Of a stretch of DNA of 64,000 bases, positions 55,516 to 64,000 are shown piece by piece; within the stretch, counting starts at the first letter, position 1; each line of letters begins with the position of its first letter. Location of the stretch: the NCBI GenBank assembly GCA_023055425.1, contig JALGPY010000005.1, forward strand, positions 2,877,501 to 2,941,500, in the 5' to 3' direction. The stretch comes from Linanthus parryae. Its lineage: Eukaryota; Streptophyta; Magnoliopsida; Ericales; Polemoniaceae. A program made the translations under genes and the position numbers. A model generated the notes under the pieces. That model saw nothing but the letters and a program-made list of their open reading frames with translations. It was not told where the DNA came from and did not search any database.

Positions 55516-56974
55516 CGCTTTACAAAGAAAAGTACAAATCGTAACACGGTGCATGAAACATGTATTCAGTGACCCAACACAAGGGAAACAATAACATTCA
55601 CATATAATTACCTCCAATTTAAACCACACTTCAATCCATTCACATGGTAACACAACAAATATCAACTTCTAAAATCACTTATCAACTAAAAAGGATGGTC
55701 TACTATGAATCACAATATCTTAAATTTTCACCATACAATAAAAACCACAAACAATTGTATTCATACTCTTAAAAATTAAAGCACCTGGTTTCGTAGCTAC
55801 AACTTAACATCAACAACAACACACTCAGTACGTGATACGCACCTGACCTTGCAAACAGAGGATGATACACAAACTCTCGATCGAACAACGTCGAAGATAT
55901 ATTGTTAAACAATACAACCACAAATATAACCATAAATCAAAAATCAATGTCCTGCTAACACATAACTCCCATTTAAAAAATTAAATCAGACCCCAATAAA
56001 TCAATTCATTCACACAACCAAACATTCAATCCCCCCCCCCCAATAATTCGTTGCATGCAAGTAACCCAAGAACAAAAATAATTAATCAATTCACCAATAA
56101 TTAACTGCCTTCAACAACATATAACAGATAAGTCCAACAAAAACAACATGCAATAAGTGAAACCCAACCTTTAGAACACAAAACCCAAATTGAACATGCA
56201 AACAGCATACATCAAAATTCCACAAAATTGGAGAAAATAATTGATGACAGAACCCCCAAACCCACAACACAAGAACCAAAAATAGCATGCAAACAGCAAA
56301 AAACCACATTGAAGCATGAACCACCAAACCCACAACACAACAACAAACATCATCGACAGCCAAAGAATTCAGGAAACCCAGCAATTAAACAGCTCTACTC
56401 ACAGAGAAGTTGTAGAGAGAGAAAATCCAACTCACCAAACAGTACAAACCAAACCACGCAGATTTGCAATGAAGAGGAAGCCATATTTTTGCTTCTCCAC
56501 CGCAAGAACCATCTGGTTTGATCTACAGCTTCCACGTAACCCACTACCACATACACCATCTCACAAAAAGAAAAGCTCAACCACCACCGCCATTACCAAC
56601 CCCTCAAGCACAACGGAGGATACGAAGCCAAACACCCCCTCCATGAAACACAATAACCAAAACACCCATGCAACAGCCCCCCCCCCCCCCCCCAAAAAAA
56701 AAAACACAAAGACGTAAATACCCCTCCATCTCACCGCGTAGGAAACACAGCATGAAGGATAGAATCGTAAATATCATTAGCCCGACGAACAGTGACACCC
56801 TTGCTCCAACGACCAAAACACCCTCCGGACAAAACACACATGCCATAACGCGAGGGGCAGAACCGTAATTCCATTCCAATCCACCCCCACCGACACACAC
56901 ACATAAACTATAAAGGACAAAACGGTAAATGCACATGGGAGAGGACGTGTTTTCTTTTATTATAGGTGGTTAGA
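54524..56974 (-). mobile_element. Helitron, 5' portion (truncated by LINE sequence)
   Basis: The minus strand starts at 56974 with TCTAACCACCTATAATAAAA preceded by A, like plant Helitron 5' ends (TCTA...CTATA.TAAAA). It contains an AC-rich 5' region with C-runs at 56031-56041 and 56677-56693, then an N-terminal coding part (below). The 3' end with CTRR and hairpin is not present; the sequence is cut at about 54524. Identification rests on terminus resemblance and the peptide motif. Confidence 0.55.
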
Positions 56975-57480
56975 TTTACTCTAGCGAGAAGTTATCCGGT
57001 GTGGCAAGTTCACCAATGAGGTGGATCCCACACCAACACCTCGATACTTCAAGATCTGTGTTCGGGGATGCTAAAAGTTGAAATAGTTATTTGGTTGCCA
57101 AACAAATTACTCAAATTTTCATCAAAATTGCTCTTTAAACCCTAGTTGGAGTATCTTTAGCTCTTTAGAAGAAGTGAATAACATAGGGGAGTATCTTTAG
57201 CTCTTTAGAAGAAGTGAATAACATAGGATATTTAGCATAATGTGTTTCAGAATAGTATATCAAATTTTTGGATGAGATACTACCTTGATTAATTATTTTT
57301 AAATTTTAGTTGAGATTAGATTTTTTCAGACTAGCAATGACATTCACTAAATCGATCAACTTACATTTGTTTCTCTTTTTTCTGTAAGTAAAGTACATTT
57401 TTTTATCTATTACTATTAAGTTCATATGAAATAGTTGATTCAGTAAAATGACTTCAAAAGAAAGATAGTGGATTAGGTTA
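56975..57480. other. AT-rich spacer with a 40-bp tandem duplication
   Basis: A 40-bp unit beginning GGAGTATCTTTAGCTC occurs twice head to tail (57148-57187 and 57188-57227). Nothing else is evident. Confidence 0.7.
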
Positions 57481-57494
57481 AAATAGTTTTCAGA

Positions 57495-57575
57495 ACCGGA
57501 CCGGTCATCGAACCGGTGAGGCACTGGTTTACGGTTTAACCGGTCGGACCGGTGGTTCAACCGGTTCGACCGCAT
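57495..57575. repeat. ACCGGT-rich palindromic cluster
   Basis: About 80 bp contain many copies of ACCGGT, AACCGGT and GGACCGG in both orientations (gaaccggaccggtcatcgaa, aaccggtcggaccggtggtt). The arrangement can fold on itself and resembles palindromic ends of plant MITE-like repeats. No TSD was found. Confidence 0.55.
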
Positions 57576-57964
57576 ATAATTTTTAGTGTATAATTAATTT
57601 TTTCTGCTTAAATATGAAATATGAAAAAGTAAAATCTCAAAATAATTAATATTTTGATCAAAGTGCACACAATCTATACATTTAAACATGGCATTAATAT
57701 CGTCAAATACTATCAAACAAAATATAGCAGTAACTATCCAAAGTCAGAATACTATTATTCATATAAATAAACACTAATTTGAAATCAATTGTATTAACTC
57801 AGAAAGCATAAGAGCTATGAATAAATACATCGCTATCTTTATTTTTTCTGAAATGATAAATACATCCTTGTCTAAAAGCCTTCTTAAAAAAAAAAAAAGC
57901 CTTTCGAGCCATTTTTTTTTCTAGAACAAAAGCCTTTCGAGCTTGGTAAGTACATAAACACTAA
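57576..57964. other. AT-rich spacer, nothing recognised
   Basis: Low-complexity AT-rich DNA with short A and T runs. The string 'gcctttcgagc' occurs twice, near 57899 and 57931. Confidence 0.5.
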
Positions 57965-58287
57965 GAGCTTGTTTGGTATCCGTTTAAAAACAAGAAAAAC
58001 AGTGGGAAAAAAACGTATCGAAATAACACGTTTAAAAACAGAATAAAAAAACTGTTTGGTATCCGTTTAAAAACAGTGTTTAAAATCAAAAACACGTTTG
58101 ACAACATTACCAAATTTCAATGTTTTTTTTTTTTTGACAAACACCAAATTTCAATGTTTAAACAGCTGTTTTTCAGCATGTTTTTGTTTTTAAACAGGCA
58201 AAAAAAATATGCATACCAAATGCGTTTAAAAAAACAATCCTGTTTTTAATCAAACTTTGATTAAAAACAGGGATGCCAAACATGCAC
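57965..58287. mobile_element. Tourist-like MITE (PIF/Harbinger)
   Basis: The 323-bp element starts GAGCTTGTTTGGTATCC and ends GGATGCCAAACATGCAC, an inverted repeat matching 14 of 17 positions. It is flanked by TAA (57962-57964 and 58288-58290), the usual 3-bp duplication. The interior has repeated 'gtttaaaaaca' motifs and no coding capacity. The subfamily is inferred from the GTTTGG-type terminus. Confidence 0.65.
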
Positions 58288-58471
58288 TAATTAATGAAAC
58301 ATTACAAATGAAACAACGAGAGAGGGAAAAAGAGAAACTGGAGTTCTGTTACAACACTCCGGCACTTCAATTCTTCATATCTTGCTCTTAGCTTTGAGTT
58401 ATAAACTAAGGGAGGGAAAAAGAGAAACAACGAGAGAGGGAAGGTGAGAGAGAATTCGCTATAGAAGTGGA

Positions 58472-58703
58472 CGTCGGGCGGTGTTCTACATCGCGATGCA
58501 GTGCCTCAGAGAGATCTACGGCGCCGGCATCGTGAAGGGGTTTCAGGGGAGTTCGCAGTACGAATTGCTCGGCGGCGGAGCGAATTCCATCGCTCATGGG
58601 TACGAGCGGACTTGGGGCGGATATTGTGGGGACGTTTGTGCTTGTTTACACCGTCTCCTCCGCCACCGACGCCAAGCACAGTGCAAGAGACTCTCATGTT
58701 CCG
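58472..58703 (+). pseudogene. PIP-type aquaporin exon fragment
   Basis: Frame one reads [20 protein letters not shown] and then [13 protein letters not shown]. After a small deletion near 58603 a second frame reads [20 protein letters not shown] and [13 protein letters not shown]. This matches exon 2 of plasma-membrane intrinsic proteins (water channels), most like PIP1. It ends at CCG|GTGAGT, a donor at the position where I recall an intron in PIP genes. So it is a genomic copy, not a processed mRNA copy. No other exon, NPA motif or start was found nearby. It lies between the MITE and a Mutator terminus and may be transposon-captured. Confidence 0.85.
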
Positions 58704-59003
58704 GTGAGTACCCAATTTGAGAACCCAGGTCTTGATCTCTCTCCCTACTCTCTGGTGATGTCTTTGGAGATTAAAACTGGGTCTTCAACCGGTTGGCGAA
58801 TTGGACTTTGCAATCTACCGCTGGTTGACTTTGTGATTTGCAATCTACAGTCTCTGTTTCTTCTCTTAGAGCAAAATGAGAATTAGGGTTGTACCTCTTT
58901 TAATTTCAATTAATTTTGTAGTCATGAACTCATGATAGGTGTAATTTTTTTACCCTTTTTCAATTTAAAGATCTGAACCTCTTGATAAAAATTTATTGTT
59001 TAT

Positions 59004-59055
<52 letters not shown>

Positions 59056-59085
59056 GGTGGTGGTGGTGGTGGTGGTGGTGGTGGT
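59004..59085 (+). repeat. (TTG)n-(TGG)n microsatellite
   Basis: About 17 TTG units run directly into about 10 TGG units. In the Mutator-like element at 10102 the matching place carries the complementary CAC-rich stretch (10350-10410). Confidence 0.95.
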
Positions 59086-59086
59086 T

Positions 59087-59336
59087 AAGAACATCAAGAT
59101 AAGTGGTCAAGAACATCAAGAAATTCAAAAAAAAAAATGAAGGGCAAAATAGTCATAAAATAGACAGATTGCATCCCATACTAATTGATTGTAACAGAAT
59201 GGTGCTTTTCGTCTAACGTCCATCCACTCACAGGGGTGGTTTTTGTCACGACAAGGGTGGGTTTTGTATATCTCCGAACACGGAGGTTGTTTTTGTATAT
59301 ACCCCATACTCGAGGGGTGGTTTTTGTCTTTTACCC
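59087..59336 (-). mobile_element. Terminus of a second Mutator-like element of the same family
   Basis: The complement matches 10102-10350 nearly end to end: GGGTAAAAGACAAAAACC, the GGGTATATACAAA motif, the AGTGGATGGACGTTAGAC block, the 'tattttgccc' block and the tail before the CAC-rich repeat. The terminal GGGTAAAAG ends at 59336. I could not find the partner terminus or the matching 9-bp duplication of the flanking TATAGTTTA, so this is a truncated or very long copy. Confidence 0.8.
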
Positions 59337-60161
59337 TATAGTTTATAAGTGACCACAAACCTATGATCTAAACATGCTATCCTAATAGCATATAATTTTC
59401 ATTTTGGTAGTTCATTTAATATCATATCAAGATATTAGACATTGCTATTGATTTTTATTGAGTTGGTAGTGTTCGTCTACTTTTTTATCTTCAAACTTGG
59501 ATCCCATACATGTCATTTAAAAGTCTCTTAACATCTGACCCTTTGTCCTCCGTAAATTCTTGTAAGAGGCATATCATTTGTTATGAACGGAGATGGCGAA
59601 GCCCCCTTCACCCAAAAACTTTGTCAAGAAAAAGTGTTTCACCCATAACTTATTGATTTGAAATGTGACTTAGCTAGAATAACTTACCTCGTACCAAATG
59701 CAAAACTTGTTCTTTCATTTTATCAATAGAAAAATAATGAGAGAAAGTGGGCCACTAATTGTTGCAAATTATCAATAAGCTGAATATCTCCAATGAATTT
59801 ATTGTTAAGTTTGAGATGGAGAAAATATTTAACTCTCGTAATCCAGCACGACATATTATAATTTGCAGCAAACGTGTGTTTCAACGCAAAGTCGTATGTG
59901 AGACCATTTCAAACTATTTCGCCATTTCAAAATGGTGAGAGAAAAAGTTTGGTACAATAATCAATTGTATTAAATAATAATAATAATAAATGATGATAAA
60001 ATGAGTTGTATGTGAGAGCATAAAAATAAAATAAAAAGTTGATATTTTATTTTGTAAGAAACGAAGAGATGATATTTGATAGACGTTATCATGTGGTCCT
60101 ATGGATAAAGTCAAGGTGCGCGAGAGTTGGCCCACACATCTCGACAATCTAAAAACATGGT

Positions 60162-60219
60162 CATACATTTTCCAAAATAATGTAATTTTTCATACATTTT
60201 CCAAAATAATGTAATTTTT
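60162..60219 (+). repeat. 29-bp tandem duplication
   Basis: The unit CATACATTTTCCAAAATAAT plus nine more bases occurs at 60162-60190 and 60191-60219 without differences. Confidence 0.9.
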
Positions 60220-61775
60220 CAAGAATTGTAACACTCAGACTTATTAGGGTGTAAATAATATTACTTTCTCTGTATCCTATATTTCTCTATGTTTTTCTTT
60301 TTGGGACGTATCTTCTCTTTCTTTACATTTTCCCTTTTAGTAATTTTTTGTAGTTGAATAACACAATTGCCCTTAAAAAATACCATACAATATTAATTGG
60401 GTGGACTCCACCTTGTAATTATGTCTATGAGTCAGGGATAGAAAGGTAAAATGCTAGCTTTCTTAATAGCTTTGCATATTCTCTATGATGAGAAAGAAAG
60501 AATACAGAGAAAGTATGTGAATATTTGTTGTGCGGTGGGATAATTTAGAACATGTTTTAGCGTCCAGTTAGTCAAATCATGGGTAAAAGACACTTTCATA
60601 CCCTCAGGTTTGAAGTAAAGACATTCTTCCCCCTTTTGGTTTTGGAAAGGACACTTTCAACCCTTTAATGTGGTAAACCTTTTTTAGCAAGGAATGTGTC
60701 AAATTTCAGAACACATACACTTCGTACGTAGTTGTGGTGTCGTTAGCCTGGAGGTCGGTTCGTCACTGGTAATAGTTTTTGGAGACAAAATTACTCTCTT
60801 AAAGCATGAAATGACACAATAAATGGGTGTAAATATACTATAGTTTAGCACGGAGAATGGGTGAAAGTGTTCTTTCTTACAATGGGAGTGGTAAAAGTGA
60901 CTTCTATCGAAAGAAAAGGGGTAAACGCGTATTGAGGTCAAATCTGAAGCGGTGTAAGTGTTAAACAACCACCTAGTAAATAATTAAACAAAAATCGCCA
61001 ACACAACTATATGTTAGAATTAGACGTAGAAAGGAGGGTAAGATTAAAATTGTTCTTGATAATATTTCTGAAAAAAATAACAAATTCTTCTTCAATATTT
61101 TTACCCAGCGTCCATGACTATAGTAATGTAAACATAACTGGATATAGTTTTCAAGTTATCCTTGCAAGCACTACAATCAATAATTAACACATTTAATAAT
61201 TTCACCGAGTAATGAAATTGGGTGCAAAAATTCTAGGCTATTGTGAAACTTCATCTGCGGTATATATGTAGTCACTTTCAACTCCCTTGTAAAAAATCCA
61301 TATTAGCAATAGCACAAATGGGGTAAGATGAATATATAAACTACGAAATATAGTGAAGAACATATGTTCTATACAAACAATTAAGACCAAAAAACTCAAC
61401 TAAAGCATATATGGCCCCTTGAAGGTCATGATACTATTTGATTTTATTTGTCATATTTTCATTCATAAACATCTTTTCATTCACCGACATTACTAAATTT
61501 CTAACATATAAAATTACATTAGGGAAAGAAGTAGACATTCAATGATGATTAAATTATTCCCTCCTCTGCCGACTCATCGATCATGACGACTGCCTTCCAA
61601 GCCTTGTTATGTAGAGTCCCTTGTTCTTTTCATCAACTGCACCAACACACGCAATAAGATGAAATAAAGGAATCATAGGTACTTTTATTGAGGTAAAAAA
61701 TGCAAACATGGCTGCAATATTAAAATGCTAGCTGTTGCATAGCATAAAGAAAGGTCAATAATTATCAAATGCCTG

Positions 61776-61812
<37 letters not shown>
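61776..61812 (+). repeat. A37 homopolymer
   Basis: A run of 37 A's. It could be the tail of a plus-strand retroposon, but no LINE or SINE sequence was recognised upstream and no flanking duplication was found. Confidence 0.9.
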
Positions 61813-61814
<2 letters not shown>

Positions 61815-62880
61815 TCAGCAAAAGCAAAATAAGATCAATACCATTACATGCATGCAAAAGAAACAAATAAGATCCTCTCAAACAAAGAAACAAATATGAG
61901 CAAAAAGTAGAGAACCTGCACACAAAAGAAGATTAAACATATAATAGATGAGGACGATAGTGAAGAAAAGAAGAGAGGAAGAAATAAGAGAATACAGTAC
62001 CTTGATGCTTGATAATCGAGGGCATGAGCTTCAAAAAGCAATAATAGAGATGATTGGTAGAATAATAAGCATAGTTCAATCTATTCATTTACATAGAGAA
62101 ATGAAAATAAGAATTGAAATTGTAGCTATGTTTACTTACTGATCTTTATCCGAGAGATCGCAAAAGTAGTTGAATAATGAGGATTTTAGAATTCTAACAA
62201 AATCAATCTTGAAGATAATCATAGGGATTGTTTATAAAAAAAAGGATAATCATAGGGATTCAAACATGGTAATTATATCTTTAAAAAAACATGGTATTAT
62301 GGTATTTAAACTTGAAAATAAAAATATTTCTAAGAAAAAACTGGGAAACAAAAGCACCATTTTAGTCGACTATAATTAATTAGCAGAAATAAATTTTCCA
62401 AGTTTTAAATAATTTTAACCATATATACATGATTATCACAACAAAATTATTATAGAAGACAATTTCAAATAAATGTTAAGAAGAAGAATCAAGAAAACAT
62501 GTGCGGTACGGGCTGAAACTTTTTTCTAATAAAATATTAAAAACATATCTCAAACATAAAAGGTCACGTTAAATATGAATGGTTTTCTTAAAAAACAGAG
62601 AGAAAGGGATAGGTTTTTTTTTTCTGAAACATAGGTTTAATATGTGGTAACTGGTAAGGGCTGAAATTTCAAAACGGATTTGGATAGATTAAAATATTAA
62701 AAAGATATCTCAAATTGAAAATGTCACGTTGCGAAACACAACAATTATTTACAATTAAAAAAATCAATAATTTCAAACTAACACCATGCAATAATTATAG
62801 GCCAAATCAAGTGTAAGCAGTTTTTAGCTCCGAGTTTCTAGCGTTCCTTCCGTAGGAAACCCTAGTCGACGGCAGCAGCA

Positions 62881-64000
62881 ATGGCGGCGGCGACCTCCGA
62901 GAAGAATGCGTCTGAGTTCACGGAGAAAGAGAAACAGATCCTTGTCCTTGATGAGGATTACTGGAAAGAAGGTGAGAAGGATTTCCAGTTCTGTATGATT
63001 GGGTCTTTCATGACAACGGAAACGGTGAACAGTAGAAGCATGCGTAATATGCTTCGCCGAATCTGGAATCGTGGGAATGAAGTTAACATTATTGAGATCA
63101 CGTTCAATACGTATCTCTTTGCCTTTCCAGATCAACCTTGTTTAGATAGGGTTGCGTCTGGAGGGCCATGGGTTTTCAATGGGAAGATTCTGCTCTTGAA
63201 ACCCTGGGCTCTAGGTGATCCACTCAATGATGTAGAGTTTGACTCTGTGGATCTTTGGGTCCAGATCAGCAATATCCCCATCCAGATCATGAAGGCAGAA
63301 ACAGGCATGAGGATCATAAACCTAGTAGGAGAAGCCGTAACATCCTCGAGCCAGATTGAAAGCGAGGATGGGGTCAATTACATCCGTATCCGAGGCCGTT
63401 TTCCAATAATGGAACCCCTCCCACGTGGAGTCCACATCCAGGGCAAAGATAAACCAATATGGCTCGACTTCAAGTATGAGAGGCTCCCATCTATCTGCAG
63501 TTGGTGTGGATGCATAGATCATGAAGGGATGGATTGTGATGCAGTCCCCCGTGATATCCAAGAGATCTCTGAGCCAGGATATGGTTCCTGGCTTTTGTGC
63601 CATCCAAAGAAAGCGAAGGAGAAGCTAAGCAGCCCACCCCCGCCACAAGACAGGACGACGGAAGGTACAATGGGAGAAGAGGTTAACGAAGAATCAACCC
63701 TGGGAATCACAGTGATTGACAATGCAGCCTTTGAAGATCAATGTCCGCCAGCACCATCGGATGTAGCCCCTGAGATAGTGCACGTGTCAAACACCAAAAC
63801 CCTAACCCAGCCTGCTGGTAGGGATAACGAGCTTGAAGAAGCGGTTAACTCGGATCTATTCGGGCTTGATAAAGCCATTATGGAATACAGTGAGGTATCA
63901 GAACCGGTGAACAACCAGAGGGAAGGCAACTCAGTCCTAGACAGAGTAAGGGCCATCAATAAGGAGATGATTCGTCCTAAATCAAGTAGTCTGAAAGATA
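62881..64000 (+). CDS. LINE ORF1 (DUF4283 and zinc knuckle), open at the window edge
   Basis: From ATG 62881 (MAAATSEKNASEFTEKEKQI) the frame is open for 373 codons to the window end. DUF4283 spans roughly residues 35-195 (IGSFMTTETVNSRSMRNML, GGPWVFNGKILLLKPWALGD, DLWVQISNIPIQIM). A CX2CX4HX4C knuckle (CSWCGCIDHEGMDC) follows at about residues 213-226, then an acidic, proline-containing tail. In plant L1 elements this protein binds the LINE RNA. The ATG has a GC-rich 5' context (agcagcaATGGCGGCG) about 60 bp after the probable 5' end. Unlike LINE A's ORF1 it has no stop or frameshift in the visible part, so this LINE may be young. ORF2 should follow beyond the window. Confidence 0.9.
   Translation, partial: MAAATSEKNASEFTEKEKQILVLDEDYWKEGEKDFQFCMIGSFMTTETVNSRSMRNMLRRIWNRGNEVNIIEITFNTYLFAFPDQPCLDRVASGGPWVFNGKILLLKPWALGDPLNDVEFDSVDLWVQISNIPIQIMKAETGMRIINLVGEAVTSSSQIESEDGVNYIRIRGRFPIMEPLPRGVHIQGKDKPIWLDFKYERLPSICSWCGCIDHEGMDCDAVPRDIQEISEPGYGSWLLCHPKKAKEKLSSPPPPQDRTTEGTMGEEVNEESTLGITVIDNAAFEDQCPPAPSDVAPEIVHVSNTKTLTQPAGRDNELEEAVNSDLFGLDKAIMEYSEVSEPVNNQREGNSVLDRVRAINKEMIRPKSSSLKD

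Larger units (their letters stand above)
59337..62815. other. AT-rich spacer without a supported gene
   Basis: Features seen are a 29-bp tandem duplication at 60162-60219, a GGGTAAAAGACA-starting stretch at 60579 with only weak end symmetry, and an A37 run at 61776-61812. Short frames here are AT-driven and lack motifs. Confidence 0.5.

Noticed and set aside
56228..56868. Plus-strand frames rich in Thr, Pro, Asn and Gln near the Helitron 5' end
   Set aside because: They arise from AC-rich low-complexity DNA with homopolymer C and A runs; no domain is visible.
57306..57575. 89-codon minus-strand frame starting in the ACCGGT cluster
   Set aside because: The N-terminal part is just the translated palindromic repeat (arginine/asparagine-rich) and the rest is AT-driven.
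60579..60990. Possible further Mutator or MITE element starting GGGTAAAAGACACTTTC
   Set aside because: The start resembles the family terminus only for about 12 bases. The opposite end shows weak symmetry and no target duplication was found.

Overview
The window looks like intergenic, transposon-packed nuclear DNA of a flowering plant, probably a eudicot. The evidence is the mix of plant retrotransposon lineages (Angela-, Ale- and Tork-like Copia, Tekay chromovirus, Reina-like chromovirus, L1-type LINEs with DUF4283 ORF1), plus Mutator-like, hAT, Tourist-like and Helitron remnants, AT-rich spacers and plant-type introns. I found no intact host gene and no rRNA, tRNA or CRISPR. Host-derived pieces are a broken PIP-type aquaporin exon (58472-58703), a glycine-rich gene fragment (around 27770-30057) and the cargo of a Mutator-like element.

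Layout. (1) 1-3220: degenerate, repeatedly duplicated segment with minus-strand coding-like scraps and a small Copia LTR/PPT insertion. (2) 3137-8520: a minus-strand hAT (BED-finger) transposase pseudogene split by a 4.7-kb Ale-like Copia element (3565-8308, 121-bp LTRs, TSD CCTTC). (3) 10102-26251: a Mutator-like element with 85-bp terminal inverted repeats and a 9-bp TSD, originally about 1.5 kb, inflated to 16 kb by a full-length Tekay Gypsy element (10411-21960, 3045-bp LTRs, TSD GCCAC) and an inverted solo LTR of the same family (22647-25695, TSD TCCCG). (4) 26261-30060: hairpin-forming repeats, then a glycine-rich gene fragment interrupted by two oppositely oriented 3' halves of chromoviruses (27795-29666). 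(5) 30254-31800: minisatellites.

(6) 32030-54523: the deepest nest. A minus-strand LINE (D) was entered by a plus-strand LINE (A, 32366-51644, 14-bp TSD). LINE A was entered by an Angela-like Copia element (B, 37073-50183, TSD CTCAA), and B by a Copia element with one uninterrupted 1344-codon polyprotein (C, 39891-44559). Next to D's 5' end lies an inverted LINE 5' segment, as expected from twin priming. (7) 54524-56974: 5' part of a minus-strand Helitron. (8) 56975-62815: spacer with a Tourist-like MITE, the aquaporin fragment, a second terminus of the Mutator family and simple repeats. (9) 62881-64000: ORF1 of another LINE, open to the window edge.

The only autonomous-looking coding capacity is Copia C. 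The Tekay element is very young (two LTR differences seen by eye in 3045 bp) but has a 2-nt insertion at the integrase catalytic-glutamate region. The rest of the coding sequence is decayed by frameshifts and by stops, several of which look like C-to-T changes of methylated cytosines.
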